Below, piece by piece: positions 55,982 through 64,000 of a DNA stretch of 64,000 nucleotides. This DNA comes from Lachnospiraceae bacterium (GTDB lineage: Bacteria > Bacillota > Clostridia > Lachnospirales > Lachnospiraceae). The position numbers and the translations under genes were made by a program. Under the pieces are notes generated by a model. The model saw only the letters and a list, made by a program, of their open reading frames with translations. It did not search any database and was not told the DNA's origin. Position 1 is the first letter of the stretch. Every line of letters begins with the position of its first letter. The stretch is from assembly GCA_029224965.1 (NCBI GenBank), contig JAQXVO010000008.1:62001-126000 (forward strand), read 5' to 3'.

Positions 55982-56099
55982 CGAATTTTCCTCTCTAAGT
56001 CAGTACTTTAAGTTGAATTTGGTAGTTGCCTGATCTGATTCAGATCTTTCGGCGGAAGCTTTTCCCATCGGATCCTTCTTTATCGGTTTCTATTTCTCT

Positions 56100-57068
56100 T
56101 CATTTCTTCTTTCGAATCTGACGAAAGAAAGATTCATCGGCTTCGGTCCAGCCTGAAGCTGCAGCGGTCTCTTCTGCTTTGGATTCAGAAGCTTTGGAAG
56201 AATCTAAAGAGTCTGAAGAAGCAGCAGAGCCTGTCGGGACACCGGAGTCGGATCCACTGGCATTTTCTGAAACAGAACGGTCTGAAGCATCTGTATTGCC
56301 ACGATCCGATGAGTTTTTCGAATCATCTTTACGGTCTGCATTTCTACCGAAGAAGCTGTCACCATAATTCTGTTCGAAGTCTTCCAGGCGTTCCTGCTTC
56401 TGCTCCTTTTCCTTCTCTTCCTCCTTTTTCTCTTTCCGGGTCTTCTCTTCTGTCTCGTTCTTCCGGAATCTCTTGGCACGGATGGCAACCAGAATCTGGG
56501 AAAGAATGCCGAGAAGGCCGGCAGCGACAAGAAGGATGTAAAAAGCCTGGCTGTTGGGATCCAGGATTTTCTTCAGGTTCAGGATGGTGATAACGGAGAA
56601 GGCAATCAGAGCCAGGGCCATCAGAAGATTCAGAAACCAGGCTGCTCCCCTCAGCTGCTTCATCTGGATGGTGTGCTGCAATAGAACTACGCCCTCAATC
56701 AGGGCCAGACAGCCCAGGAGCAGGTGGAAATACGAGCTGACTTCCTTGGCACGGAGGATCATGCAGGCCGACAGGATCAGGATGATGATACCGAAGGCAA
56801 AATCGTAATTGGATATGATCCGGAACTCTTCCCTGGCAAAGTAGCGGACCGTGCAGGTGATGCCCCAGACCAGGAGAAAACCGATCACGATATAGGTGTA
56901 ATAGAGGGGCTTCATGTCTGTAATAAAGAGCATAGACAAGCCGACTGTCATGAGAAGGATGGAGATCATGATATTGGCAACCAGTGCCAGATAATTGGAA
57001 CCGTTGTTTGCATCTTTTTCCTTCTTGACTGCTTCATTTCCTTCAAGATCTTTTTTCTTACCTGCCAT
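56100..57068 (-). CDS. DUF308-like multi-pass membrane protein with low-complexity tail
   Basis: 322 residues from the ATG at 57068, chosen for its GAGGAGG site. After a charged N-terminus, about six transmembrane helices (about 25-195) show the paired-helix pattern of the DUF308/HdeD family. The C-terminal third is hydrophilic: a Lys/Glu-rich coiled-coil-like stretch (about 200-230) followed by a Ser/Asp/Ala-rich tail. Function unknown; HdeD relates to acid stress in enterobacteria, but this cannot be transferred. The start region lies close to the end of the CPBP gene. Confidence 0.8.
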   Translation of the reverse strand: MAGKKKDLEGNEAVKKEKDANNGSNYLALVANIMISILLMTVGLSMLFITDMKPLYYTYIVIGFLLVWGITCTVRYFAREEFRIISNYDFAFGIIILILSACMILRAKEVSSYFHLLLGCLALIEGVVLLQHTIQMKQLRGAAWFLNLLMALALIAFSVITILNLKKILDPNSQAFYILLVAAGLLGILSQILVAIRAKRFRKNETEEKTRKEKKEEEKEKEQKQERLEDFEQNYGDSFFGRNADRKDDSKNSSDRGNTDASDRSVSENASGSDSGVPTGSAASSDSLDSSKASESKAEETAAASGWTEADESFFRQIRKKK

Positions 57069-57081
57069 AGGAAAGCCTCCT

Positions 57082-57738
57082 CTACCCTGCAATTAAAATA
57101 ACAATCAAATTGGTCAGACCATGAGCCAGGATCGGAAGGGCCAGCTTTCCTCTCCAGAGATAAAGGAGAGCCAGGCCGATTCCGATTAGAAATGCATAGA
57201 CAAATTGTACCATATTGAAATGCATGCCACCAAAAAGAAGGGAAGAAATCAAAACCGCCGGAAGTCTTCCCCAGAAGATGTCAATCTGTCCGGCCAGAAG
57301 GGCCCGAAAGGTGAGCTCCTCCAGAACCGGTGTCAGAATGGCTGAGGTTAGAATTTTCATCCATAGAGGACCAGATGTCAGGGCCTGGCTGGCCTTTGCA
57401 AAATCCGATCCGCCGATCAGTCCGAGTTTTGTGACGATCAGGTTATAGATCAGACCGAAAGCCACAATTCCGGCTACGCACAGAAGCTCCAAAGGCAGGT
57501 CGGACCGGGAATATCTGACGCCCCGCTTTATATTTGCCTTCCGGTAAGCCCAGATCATAAAAGGAATGGTGATGAGGCTGGCCAAAAGGATACAGAAGAG
57601 ATAGCCCAGAGATTCTCGAAAGAAGAGAAGTAAGACCTGGATACTCAGGTTGTAGATCACAAAATATAAAAGCAGGGGCAGGATCACGGACCAGAGTCTG
57701 CTCTGCAGCTTATTCTTATCGTAGTTCTGACTCATCAT
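57082..57738 (-). CDS. CPBP family intramembrane metalloprotease
   Basis: 218 residues with about six to seven hydrophobic segments. The CPBP (Abi, Rce1-like) motifs are present: EELTFR (about 143-148) with the catalytic Glu pair, FGGMHFN (about 172-178) and HGLTN (about 208-212). Members cleave or bind membrane peptides; in some bacteria they give bacteriocin self-immunity or release signals. No peptide precursor gene was found nearby. GGAGAG precedes a double ATG (57738, 57735). Confidence 0.9.
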   Translation of the reverse strand: MMSQNYDKNKLQSRLWSVILPLLLYFVIYNLSIQVLLLFFRESLGYLFCILLASLITIPFMIWAYRKANIKRGVRYSRSDLPLELLCVAGIVAFGLIYNLIVTKLGLIGGSDFAKASQALTSGPLWMKILTSAILTPVLEELTFRALLAGQIDIFWGRLPAVLISSLLFGGMHFNMVQFVYAFLIGIGLALLYLWRGKLALPILAHGLTNLIVILIAG

Positions 57739-57845
57739 CTTTCTCTCCTGTTTCCTGCACGATTGTCTCAGTCTCTATTTCATATACATCATATCTGACC
57801 GCGTCTTGTCATACATGTCTTTTCATCAGCTGCCCGGTGAGCTTG

Positions 57846-60089
57846 TTATCGTTTCACTCCCCGGCTGTCCCGGCTTCCGATGTGGAGGCGCTCCAGATGG
57901 ACGTCATCCTCTTTGTCGGTCTTAATGGAAAGACTTTCGCCGTTCTTCAGATAATAGGCGGCTTTCAGCTTCTCATTCTTGCCGAAATGCATACCGCGGA
58001 CACCGATGGCATTCTTCTTTTTCTCCGGAACGTCTGTCACGGCAATCCGAAGGAGATAATCCTTATCCGACTGGAGAACCAGGGTATCATTTTCCCCTTC
58101 GACCTCTGCAACAAGAAGGAGCCGGTCTCCGTCGGCCAGCTTTCCGGCCTGGGAGGTTTTTCTTGCCACATCAAAGAGTGAGCCGTCAACCAGCTTTAGC
58201 ATACCGCATTCGGTGACAAAAAGAAGCTTCTTTTCCCGGATATTCTCCATGGTCGTAAGAAGACAGATATTTTCCTTTGTAGAATCAAAATTCGACAGGT
58301 TGTCCAGAGGCTGGCCCTTGTCCCGGAATTTGCCCATGGGAAGATCCAGGACCTTGACCGTGTGGAGCTGGCCCTGATCGGTGAAAATCAGAATCTTGTC
58401 CGTATTTTTGCAGAAGAGAATGGTCTTCGACTCTTCATCCGCGGCGGCCTTGTTTCTCTCATAGGTCTGTATGTCGATGACTCTTCCGTAAGCAAAACGG
58501 TCGATCAGAACAGCGACATCGATTTCCTCCAGAGGCTTCTCTTCTACGACGGCTTCTTCGACGTTATCGATGACGGTTCTCCGGTCCCGGCCGAATTCCC
58601 TGGCCGTTGCCTTCAGATCCCTGATGATGACATTGGCCATCTTGTTCTTATCCTCGAGGATACCGCTATAAGTTTTAATGTGAGCCATGGTCTCGTCATA
58701 TTCCTTTTTCAGCTGATCCAGCTCCAGACCGATCAGGCGGTAGAGACGCATCTGGAGGATGGCGTCCGCCTGTTTTTCGGTGAAATGAAGACCGGCCGCA
58801 TCCTTTTTCGACTCTTCGGATTTAAAGCGGATGCCATCGGTCTTCCCTTCAACCAGGCAGGCCTTGGCCATCTTCATATCCTTGGATCCGCGGAGAATCT
58901 CGATGATCAGATCTATGACATCGACGGCCTTGATCAGGCCCTCCTGGATCTCCTTCTTCTCCATCTCCTTATTGAGGAGATAGGTATACTTTCTTGTGCA
59001 GACCTCGTACTGGAAGTCCACATGATGGCGGATCAGGGGAACGATGCCCATGGTCTCGGGCTTTCCGTCCACTACGGCCAGCATGTTGACGCCGAAGGTA
59101 TCCTCAAGTCTTGTCTTCTTGTAGAGAAGGTTCAGAATGTTCTGGGCATCGGCTCCCCGCTTCAGCTCGATCACGATCCGGATGCCTTCCTTGGAGGACT
59201 GGTTGGAGATATCCGTGATGTCATTTGTAATATGATTCTCCACCAGGGCATAGACATCGTTCAGAAATTTTCCGATATTGGCTCCGATCATGGGATAGGG
59301 GATTTCCGTGATAACGATATTCTGCTTTCCGCCCTTGGCGTCTTCGATATGGGCCTTGCCGCGGATTTTGATCTTGCCCTCGCCGGTCGAATAGATCTGT
59401 AGAAGATCATCCTTATTGGTCACGATGCCGCCGGTCGGAAAATCCGGACCCTGAATATAGGTCATCATTTCTCCGGTGTTCATGGTCGGCTTCTTCATAT
59501 AGGCAATGACGCCGTTTACGACCTCTCTCAAGTTATGAGGCGGAATCGATGTCGCCATGCCGACGGCAATGCCCTCGGCTCCGTTGACCAGGATGTTGGG
59601 AATGCGGACCGGAAGCACCTCTGGCTCCTTTTCGGTCTCATCGAAGTTTGGAACGAAATCGACCACATCCTTGTCCAGGTCCTGGAGATAGCAGTCCTGG
59701 CTGACCTTGGCCAGACGGGCCTCGGTATATCGCATGGCTGCGGCACCGTCTCCCTCGATCGAACCGAAGTTACCATGTCCGTCGACCAGGGGAAGCTCTT
59801 TCTTGAAGTCCTGGGCCATGACAACCAGGGCATCGTAGATGGAGGAATCGCCGTGGGGATGGAACTTACCCATGGTATCTCCGACGATACGGGCGGATTT
59901 TCGATAGGGCTTGTCGTAGCGGATTCCAAGCTCGTACATATCATAAAGTGTCCGTCTCTGGACCGGCTTCAGGCCGTCCCGGACATCGGGCAGAGCCCGG
60001 GAGACGATGACACTCATCGCATAGTCAATATAGGATTTCTGCATGATTTCCGAATATTCAGCGGAAATCATGCGTTCAGGTCTTGCCAT
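57846..60089 (-). CDS. parC: Topoisomerase IV subunit A-type (ParC)
   Basis: DNA-cleaving subunit of a type IIA topoisomerase. 747 residues. The catalytic Tyr is in AAAMRYTEARL (about 115-125) and the quinolone region is GKFHPHGDSSIYDAL, with the Ser and Asp of the sensitive form. The C-terminal pinwheel is short, and the GyrA box (QRRGGKG type) is replaced by FRDKGQPLDNL, which favours ParC over GyrA. It follows parE by 21 bp with an AAGGAG site. Confidence 0.93.
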   Translation of the reverse strand: MARPERMISAEYSEIMQKSYIDYAMSVIVSRALPDVRDGLKPVQRRTLYDMYELGIRYDKPYRKSARIVGDTMGKFHPHGDSSIYDALVVMAQDFKKELPLVDGHGNFGSIEGDGAAAMRYTEARLAKVSQDCYLQDLDKDVVDFVPNFDETEKEPEVLPVRIPNILVNGAEGIAVGMATSIPPHNLREVVNGVIAYMKKPTMNTGEMMTYIQGPDFPTGGIVTNKDDLLQIYSTGEGKIKIRGKAHIEDAKGGKQNIVITEIPYPMIGANIGKFLNDVYALVENHITNDITDISNQSSKEGIRIVIELKRGADAQNILNLLYKKTRLEDTFGVNMLAVVDGKPETMGIVPLIRHHVDFQYEVCTRKYTYLLNKEMEKKEIQEGLIKAVDVIDLIIEILRGSKDMKMAKACLVEGKTDGIRFKSEESKKDAAGLHFTEKQADAILQMRLYRLIGLELDQLKKEYDETMAHIKTYSGILEDKNKMANVIIRDLKATAREFGRDRRTVIDNVEEAVVEEKPLEEIDVAVLIDRFAYGRVIDIQTYERNKAAADEESKTILFCKNTDKILIFTDQGQLHTVKVLDLPMGKFRDKGQPLDNLSNFDSTKENICLLTTMENIREKKLLFVTECGMLKLVDGSLFDVARKTSQAGKLADGDRLLLVAEVEGENDTLVLQSDKDYLLRIAVTDVPEKKKNAIGVRGMHFGKNEKLKAAYYLKNGESLSIKTDKEDDVHLERLHIGSRDSRGVKR

Positions 60090-60110
60090 AGATTGCTCCT
60101 TTTAGATTCT

Positions 60111-62036
60111 TCAGACATCCAGTTCAGCGTCGTTGGCGTGATCGTGAATGAAGGCCCTCCGGGGAGGAACGTCATTTCCCATCAGCATCTCTGTCACATC
60201 GCTAGCCATGCGGCCGTCTTCAATCTCAACTTTTTTCAAATACCTCGTCTCCGGATTCAGCGTGGTTTCCCAGAGCTGTTCGGGATCCATTTCGCCGAGA
60301 CCCTTGTATCTCTGCAGGGTGAACTTTCCAGTGTGCTTCTTCCGGTAATTTGCCAGAGCCGCATCATCGTAGAGGTACTCTTCCTTTCCCTTAGCTGGCA
60401 TAGCCTTGTAGAGAGGCGGCATGGCGATATAGACATGGCCCTGGATAATCAGATCCGGCATGAAGCGGTAGAACAGGGTCAGAAGCAGGGTCGAAATATG
60501 GGCACCGTCGACATCGGCATCGGCCATGATAATGATCTTGTCATAGCGGAGCTTTTTGATGTCAAAGTCATTGCCGAAGCCCTCGGAAAAACCGCAGCCG
60601 AAGGCGTTGATCATGGTCTTGATCTCCGCATTCTTCAGGACCTTGTCTATGGAGGCCTTCTCGACATTCAGAATTTTTCCACGGATGGGCATGATAGCCT
60701 GATACATACGGTTTCTGGCCATCTTGGCGGAGCCGCCGGCGGAATCTCCCTCGACGATAAAGATCTCGCACTTGGAAGCGTCCCGGCTTTCGCAGTTGGC
60801 AAGCTTTCCGTTCTGGTCAAAGGAGAACTTCTGCTTGGTCAGAAGGTTGGTCTTGGCCCGTTCCTCGGTCTTACGAATTTTGGCTGCCTTCTCAGCACAG
60901 GAAATCACAGACTTTAAGACCTCCAGATTCCGGTCGAAGTAGAGCTGAATCTCCGTGCCGGTCACAGAGGAAACCACCTTGGCGGCATCCTGGTTATCGA
61001 GCTTGGTCTTGGTCTGTCCTTCGAAACGGGGATCCGGATGCTTGATGGAGATGACGGCGGTCATGCCGTTTCTCACATCGGTTCCGGTGAAGTTCGGGTC
61101 CTTATCCTTCAGGATACCGAGCTCTCTGGCATAGGAATTGATGACTGTGGTAAAGATGGTTTTGAAGCCTGTGATATGGGTTCCGCCCTCGGTATTGTAG
61201 ATATTGTTGCAGAAGCCCAGGATATTTTCATGGAATTCATTGACATACTGGAAGGCTACGGAGACCTGGATGCCGTCGGATTCGCCGCTGAAGGAAATAA
61301 CCGGCGTCACAGCCTCGTTATTGGCATCGAGATCGCGGACGAAGCCGCTGATGCCCTCAGGCTCATGGAAGGTCTCTTCCTCCGGCTCTTTCTTTCTCAG
61401 ATCCGTATAGTTGATGGTCAGATCCGGATTGAGATAGGCGGTCTGCTGGAGACGGTTTTTGACCTCTTCCTCGTTGAAATTGGTCTTTTCAAAGATTTCC
61501 GGATCTGGAAGGAAATTGATCCTGGTTCCGGTTTCCTTTGTGGAACCCAGTATGGGCAGGGTCTTGTCCGGGAGAAGTTTTAAAGCGGCCCTGCCCCGTT
61601 CGAAGTGATCGTGAAAGATAGACCCGTCTCTCGCAATCTCCACATCCATATAGACAGAAAGAGCGTTGACGACAGAGGAGCCGACGCCATGAAGTCCGCC
61701 GGAGGTCTTATAGGCATTATTGTCAAACTTACCGCCGGCGTGGAGTGTGGTAAAGACCACACGCTCGGCCGGGATTCCGAATTTATGGTTGGCAACCGGG
61801 ATTCCCCGTCCGTTATCCTTTACGGTACAGGATCCGTCCTTCTCCAGTGTGACATCGATGGTATCGCAGAAGCCGGCCAGATGCTCATCGACCGAATTAT
61901 CCACGATCTCATAGATCAGGTGGTTCAGACCCTTCCTGGAAGTTGATCCGATATACATGCCCGGACGCTTGCGGACGGCTTCGAGTCCCTGGAGGACCGT
62001 AATGCTGTTATCGTCATATATTTCTTTCTTTGCCAT
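60111..62036 (-). CDS. parE: Topoisomerase IV subunit B-type (ParE)
   Basis: ATPase subunit of the same enzyme. 641 residues. GHKL site IYEIVDNSVDEHLAG and VKDNGRGIPV, GGLHGVGSSVVNAL lid, and the TOPRIM part with EGDSAGGSAK, IIMADADVDGAHI and YKGLGEMDPEQLWETT. Pairing with the ParC-like subunit supports ParE, although GyrB is close in sequence. It starts just after a terminator, with TATAAT and a perfect inverted repeat in the leader. Confidence 0.93.
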   Translation of the reverse strand: MAKKEIYDDNSITVLQGLEAVRKRPGMYIGSTSRKGLNHLIYEIVDNSVDEHLAGFCDTIDVTLEKDGSCTVKDNGRGIPVANHKFGIPAERVVFTTLHAGGKFDNNAYKTSGGLHGVGSSVVNALSVYMDVEIARDGSIFHDHFERGRAALKLLPDKTLPILGSTKETGTRINFLPDPEIFEKTNFNEEEVKNRLQQTAYLNPDLTINYTDLRKKEPEEETFHEPEGISGFVRDLDANNEAVTPVISFSGESDGIQVSVAFQYVNEFHENILGFCNNIYNTEGGTHITGFKTIFTTVINSYARELGILKDKDPNFTGTDVRNGMTAVISIKHPDPRFEGQTKTKLDNQDAAKVVSSVTGTEIQLYFDRNLEVLKSVISCAEKAAKIRKTEERAKTNLLTKQKFSFDQNGKLANCESRDASKCEIFIVEGDSAGGSAKMARNRMYQAIMPIRGKILNVEKASIDKVLKNAEIKTMINAFGCGFSEGFGNDFDIKKLRYDKIIIMADADVDGAHISTLLLTLFYRFMPDLIIQGHVYIAMPPLYKAMPAKGKEEYLYDDAALANYRKKHTGKFTLQRYKGLGEMDPEQLWETTLNPETRYLKKVEIEDGRMASDVTEMLMGNDVPPRRAFIHDHANDAELDV

Positions 62037-62051
62037 AGTAACCTCTGAATC

Positions 62052-62081
62052 ATTAGTTTTTAAAATCGAAAACTAATTATA
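62052..62081 (-). promoter_or_regulatory. Candidate parE -10 and leader inverted repeat
   Basis: TATAAT (62081-62076 on minus) partly overlaps a perfect inverted repeat, ATTAGTTTT / AAAACTAAT with an eight-base centre (62052-62077). The repeat would cover the transcription start and could be an operator or a 5' mRNA hairpin. Confidence 0.45.
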
Positions 62082-62093
62082 GCGAATATAAAA

Positions 62094-62123
62094 GCAGGAT
62101 GCAAACCTATGTTTGCATCCTGC
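62094..62123 (-). terminator. Intrinsic terminator after the phosphoribosyltransferase gene
   Basis: Perfect 13-bp stem GCAGGATGCAAAC / GTTTGCATCCTGC with a four-base loop, followed on the minus strand by TTTTATATT. It is 128 bp past the stop of the upstream gene. Confidence 0.88.
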
Positions 62124-62250
62124 TCATAAAACATACAAAATATATCATCTGTTCAATCTGAAAATACAAGATCTGCCGTTTCAGACAGCTTTGCATCCGA
62201 AACTCAGATTCTGTACCCTCTTTCAGGGATCCTGTAAGAAAGAGATTCCA

Positions 62251-62907
62251 TCAAAGCTTTGCATATCCGTAGCCGTTGACAATGGCATCGACCGGAATCT
62301 TCTTTGCACACATAGGGCATTCCTGAGCCGGATAGCTCTGATAGCCTGGGATATCGTCCGGTGTGAAGAGGCTGTAGACTTCCTTCTTGTCCACCTTGTT
62401 CATGGTCGAGAAGATGGCTGCGATGCCGACATTGAGACCGCCGTAATAGCGGATGCACTCCATGGCTCTGCGCTCGGTGCCGCCGGTCGAGATATTGTCG
62501 ACCAGAAGAAGAACATATTTTCCTTCGATGGCCAGACGGTTGTTCTGACGGAACATAAACTGATGAACCGAGTTCTCTTCTGGTGTAACGACGTACATGG
62601 TCTCATGCTTGTTGGTCATCTGGAAATTGCTCCGCTCCAGCTCATCTGCAAGGAAACCGCCCAGAAGCTCGGTTCCGTCCAGGCAGACGATCGTATCAAC
62701 CGTATAGACATGATTCTGAAGCTGCTCCCGTAAAGCCTTGGCTGCCTCCTTGGCTTCACTGACCCTGACCTTGATCCGGGTGATGTCGATATAGAAATTC
62801 GTGTGAGATGCACCAGCTGCGAAGTGGCCGGGAGCCGCATTGATCGTTATCTGTGGATCATGCTTCGCATAGAACTTGGTGATTCTGCTTTCGATATCGT
62901 TTGCCAT
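62251..62907 (-). CDS. PyrE-like phosphoribosyltransferase of uncertain substrate
   Basis: 218 residues, type I phosphoribosyltransferase fold. The PRPP loop is VLLLVDNISTGGTERRA (about 131-147), where the common acidic pair (DD or ED) is DN. The C-terminus has a CxxC pair (ECPMCAKK) unusual for orotate phosphoribosyltransferase. Such proteins are commonly labelled orotate phosphoribosyltransferase in Lachnospiraceae, but no pyrimidine genes are adjacent. The ATG at 62907 has an AAAGGGGGT site. It is followed by a strong terminator. Confidence 0.8.
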   Translation of the reverse strand: MANDIESRITKFYAKHDPQITINAAPGHFAAGASHTNFYIDITRIKVRVSEAKEAAKALREQLQNHVYTVDTIVCLDGTELLGGFLADELERSNFQMTNKHETMYVVTPEENSVHQFMFRQNNRLAIEGKYVLLLVDNISTGGTERRAMECIRYYGGLNVGIAAIFSTMNKVDKKEVYSLFTPDDIPGYQSYPAQECPMCAKKIPVDAIVNGYGYAKL

Positions 62908-63012
62908 AAAATTACCCCCTTTACAATTTCACGCAAAAATATATCTGCAAGGTGAACCTTCGACAGGTCTGTATTTGCTCCTGAAGAAACAAGACTGCCG
63001 ATAAATCTGTTT

Positions 63013-63453
63013 CTATTTTACACCAGTTGAACCGAAGCCGCCACGGGATTTATTGTCCAGATGATCGGTTTCTTCGAAGGTGATTTTCGGCTGATGCTCG
63101 AGAATCCGGAACTGGGCGATCCGGTCATTGACATGGAGCTCGCAGTCCCGGGTTGCATAGACCGGCATGCGGATGATGTCGTCGTCGCCGCAATAGGATT
63201 CATCCACAACGCCCATGGCATTGGTCTGAATCAGGCCGAAATTTTTGAAGGTCGAGCTTCTGGCAACGATCAGCATCTCGTAGCCCCTGGGAAGCTCTAC
63301 GGAAATTCCCATATCGATCAGCCTGAAATCCCCCTTCTTCAGGCTGACATCTTCTGCGACCCGAAGGTCAATCCAGTCGGATTTCCCGTCAATATAGGTC
63401 AGTTTCTCGATCTCTTTATTGTGATATTTGATCCGGATGGTTTCTTCTCTCAT
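63013..63453 (-). CDS. dut: dUTP diphosphatase
   Basis: Trimeric dUTPase, 146 residues, hydrolysing dUTP to dUMP. The five motifs are traceable: [27 protein letters not shown] (with the catalytic Asp and Tyr), RIAQFRI, and GGFGSTG at the C-terminus. Length is normal. Its ATG overlaps the gpsA stop by four bases, so it is translated with gpsA. Confidence 0.93.
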   Translation of the reverse strand: MREETIRIKYHNKEIEKLTYIDGKSDWIDLRVAEDVSLKKGDFRLIDMGISVELPRGYEMLIVARSSTFKNFGLIQTNAMGVVDESYCGDDDIIRMPVYATRDCELHVNDRIAQFRILEHQPKITFEETDHLDNKSRGGFGSTGVK

Positions 63454-64000
63454 ACAAATCTAAGCCTTTCGTCCTCTTTCTTCTTGTCTCTGGTCATCAG
63501 GGAAAGTACCGCTTCCCGGCAGTCCTTTCCTTCGAAAAGGACGTGATTGACCTCCGTGATGATCGGAAGCTCAACTCCGTATTTCTCGCCGAGCTTTGCT
63601 GCGGCCTTGGCCGAATAGACACCCTCGACCACCATGGCAACCTTCTTCATGGCATCTTCCATCTTCATTCCCTGTCCGATATAGACACCGGCACGACGGT
63701 TTCTGCTGTGCCGGCTCTGGCAGGTGACGATCAGATCTCCGATGCCGGTCAGTCCCGACAGGGTCTCCGGCTGCCCGCCCATGGCCGTGGCAAGGGCTGT
63801 GATTTCCTTGATGCCCCGTGTGATCAGAGCAGCCTTGGCATTGTCGCCGAAGCCCAGACCATCCGACATACCGGCAGCCAGGGCAATGACATTCTTCAGG
63901 GATCCGCCGATCTCGATTCCGATGACATCCGGGCTGGTATAGACACGGAAGGTCTCATTCATGAAGAATTCCTGGGTCATAATGGCCAGATCCCGATCTC
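63450..64000 (-). CDS. gpsA: Glycerol-3-phosphate dehydrogenase [NAD(P)+], C-terminal part
   Basis: The gene enters from the right edge; about 183 C-terminal residues are visible, and the frame stays open to base 64000 (residues RDLAI precede MTQEFFMNE). GpsA makes sn-glycerol 3-phosphate for phospholipids. The substrate-binding helix [32 protein letters not shown], containing the catalytic Lys, and [21 protein letters not shown] are diagnostic. The 5' part is outside the window. Confidence 0.95.
   Translation of the reverse strand, partial: DRDLAIMTQEFFMNETFRVYTSPDVIGIEIGGSLKNVIALAAGMSDGLGFGDNAKAALITRGIKEITALATAMGGQPETLSGLTGIGDLIVTCQSRHSRNRRAGVYIGQGMKMEDAMKKVAMVVEGVYSAKAAAKLGEKYGVELPIITEVNHVLFEGKDCREAVLSLMTRDKKKEDERLRFV

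Noticed and set aside
57082-57738. CPBP protein as bacteriocin immunity in a peptide locus
   Set aside because: No small precursor peptide, regulator or bacteriocin exporter gene was found beside it.
57846-62036. Calling the topoisomerase pair GyrA/GyrB
   Set aside because: The A subunit lacks a GyrA box and has a short C-terminal domain, which fits ParC/ParE better; a gyrAB pair would be expected elsewhere in the genome.

Overview
The window is a stretch of core chromosome from a low-to-mid GC Gram-positive anaerobe, most likely a member of the Lachnospiraceae (Bacillota, Clostridia). The main evidence is gene order and family type. There is a radC-mreB-mreC-mreD-pbp2-minC-rodA-mgsA cell-shape cluster, an ABC-F / rex / nnrD / alr neighbourhood, a short MreB, a ParE/ParC pair, a formate-tetrahydrofolate ligase plus FolD pair, a CIRCE-controlled groESL operon and a Rex redox repressor. 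Almost all genes lie on the minus strand. Only tyrA, aroA and one 64-residue membrane protein lie on the plus strand. No rRNA, tRNA, CRISPR array, prophage or intact insertion sequence is visible.

Layout, left to right: (i) 1-9.8 kb, cell wall and shape: a partial membrane protein, a lipoprotein D-Ala-D-Ala carboxypeptidase, a methylglyoxal-synthase homologue with altered catalytic residues, RodA, MinC (no MinD/MinE beside it), a 949-residue PBP2, MreD, MreC, MreB and RadC. (ii) 9.8-16.9 kb: a YnbB-type PLP enzyme, MiaA, MutL and MutS. (iii) 17-26 kb: two FAD oxidoreductases, a SpoVB/MurJ-type flippase, a DUF3048 protein, YbeY, PhoH and a zinc-ribbon/TPR surface protein preceded by a 16-bp tandem repeat array. 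(iv) 26-35.6 kb: FolD, formate-THF ligase, FtsK, glycogen synthase, YebC and a CNNM/CorC-type protein. (v) 35.6-42.4 kb: Alr, NnrD, Rex with its own operator, an ABC-F protein and a type II NADP-isocitrate dehydrogenase. (vi) 42.8-45.4 kb, plus strand: TyrA-ACT and EPSP synthase. (vii) 45.5-52.3 kb: a SEC-C protein, a small membrane protein, a two-gene Gld-type ABC exporter, PurA and DegV. (viii) 52.3-54.6 kb: groESL, its terminator and, flush against that terminator, what looks like the truncated 5' end of a group II intron. (ix) 54.8-64 kb: a DUF2974 hydrolase, a DUF308-like membrane protein, a CPBP protease, ParC, ParE, a phosphoribosyltransferase, a dUTPase and a partial GpsA.

The genes mostly form co-directional operons with ATGA or TTGA stop/start overlaps (radC/mreB, mreC/mreD, mreD/pbp2, alr/CNNM, the gld pair, gpsA/dut). 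Several starts are TTG. Strong sigma-A-like promoters are readable before ftsK, yebC, alr, rex and groESL. Intrinsic terminators are readable after glgA, rex, purA, degV, groEL, the DUF2974 gene and the phosphoribosyltransferase gene, and two bidirectional ones separate the plus- and minus-strand blocks.

The most interesting items are the group II intron remnant after the groEL terminator, the MgsA homologue lacking the catalytic Asp and His, the loss of minDE beside minC, the 16-bp tandem array running into a start codon, and two terminators whose U-tract side runs directly into the -10 region of the next operon.
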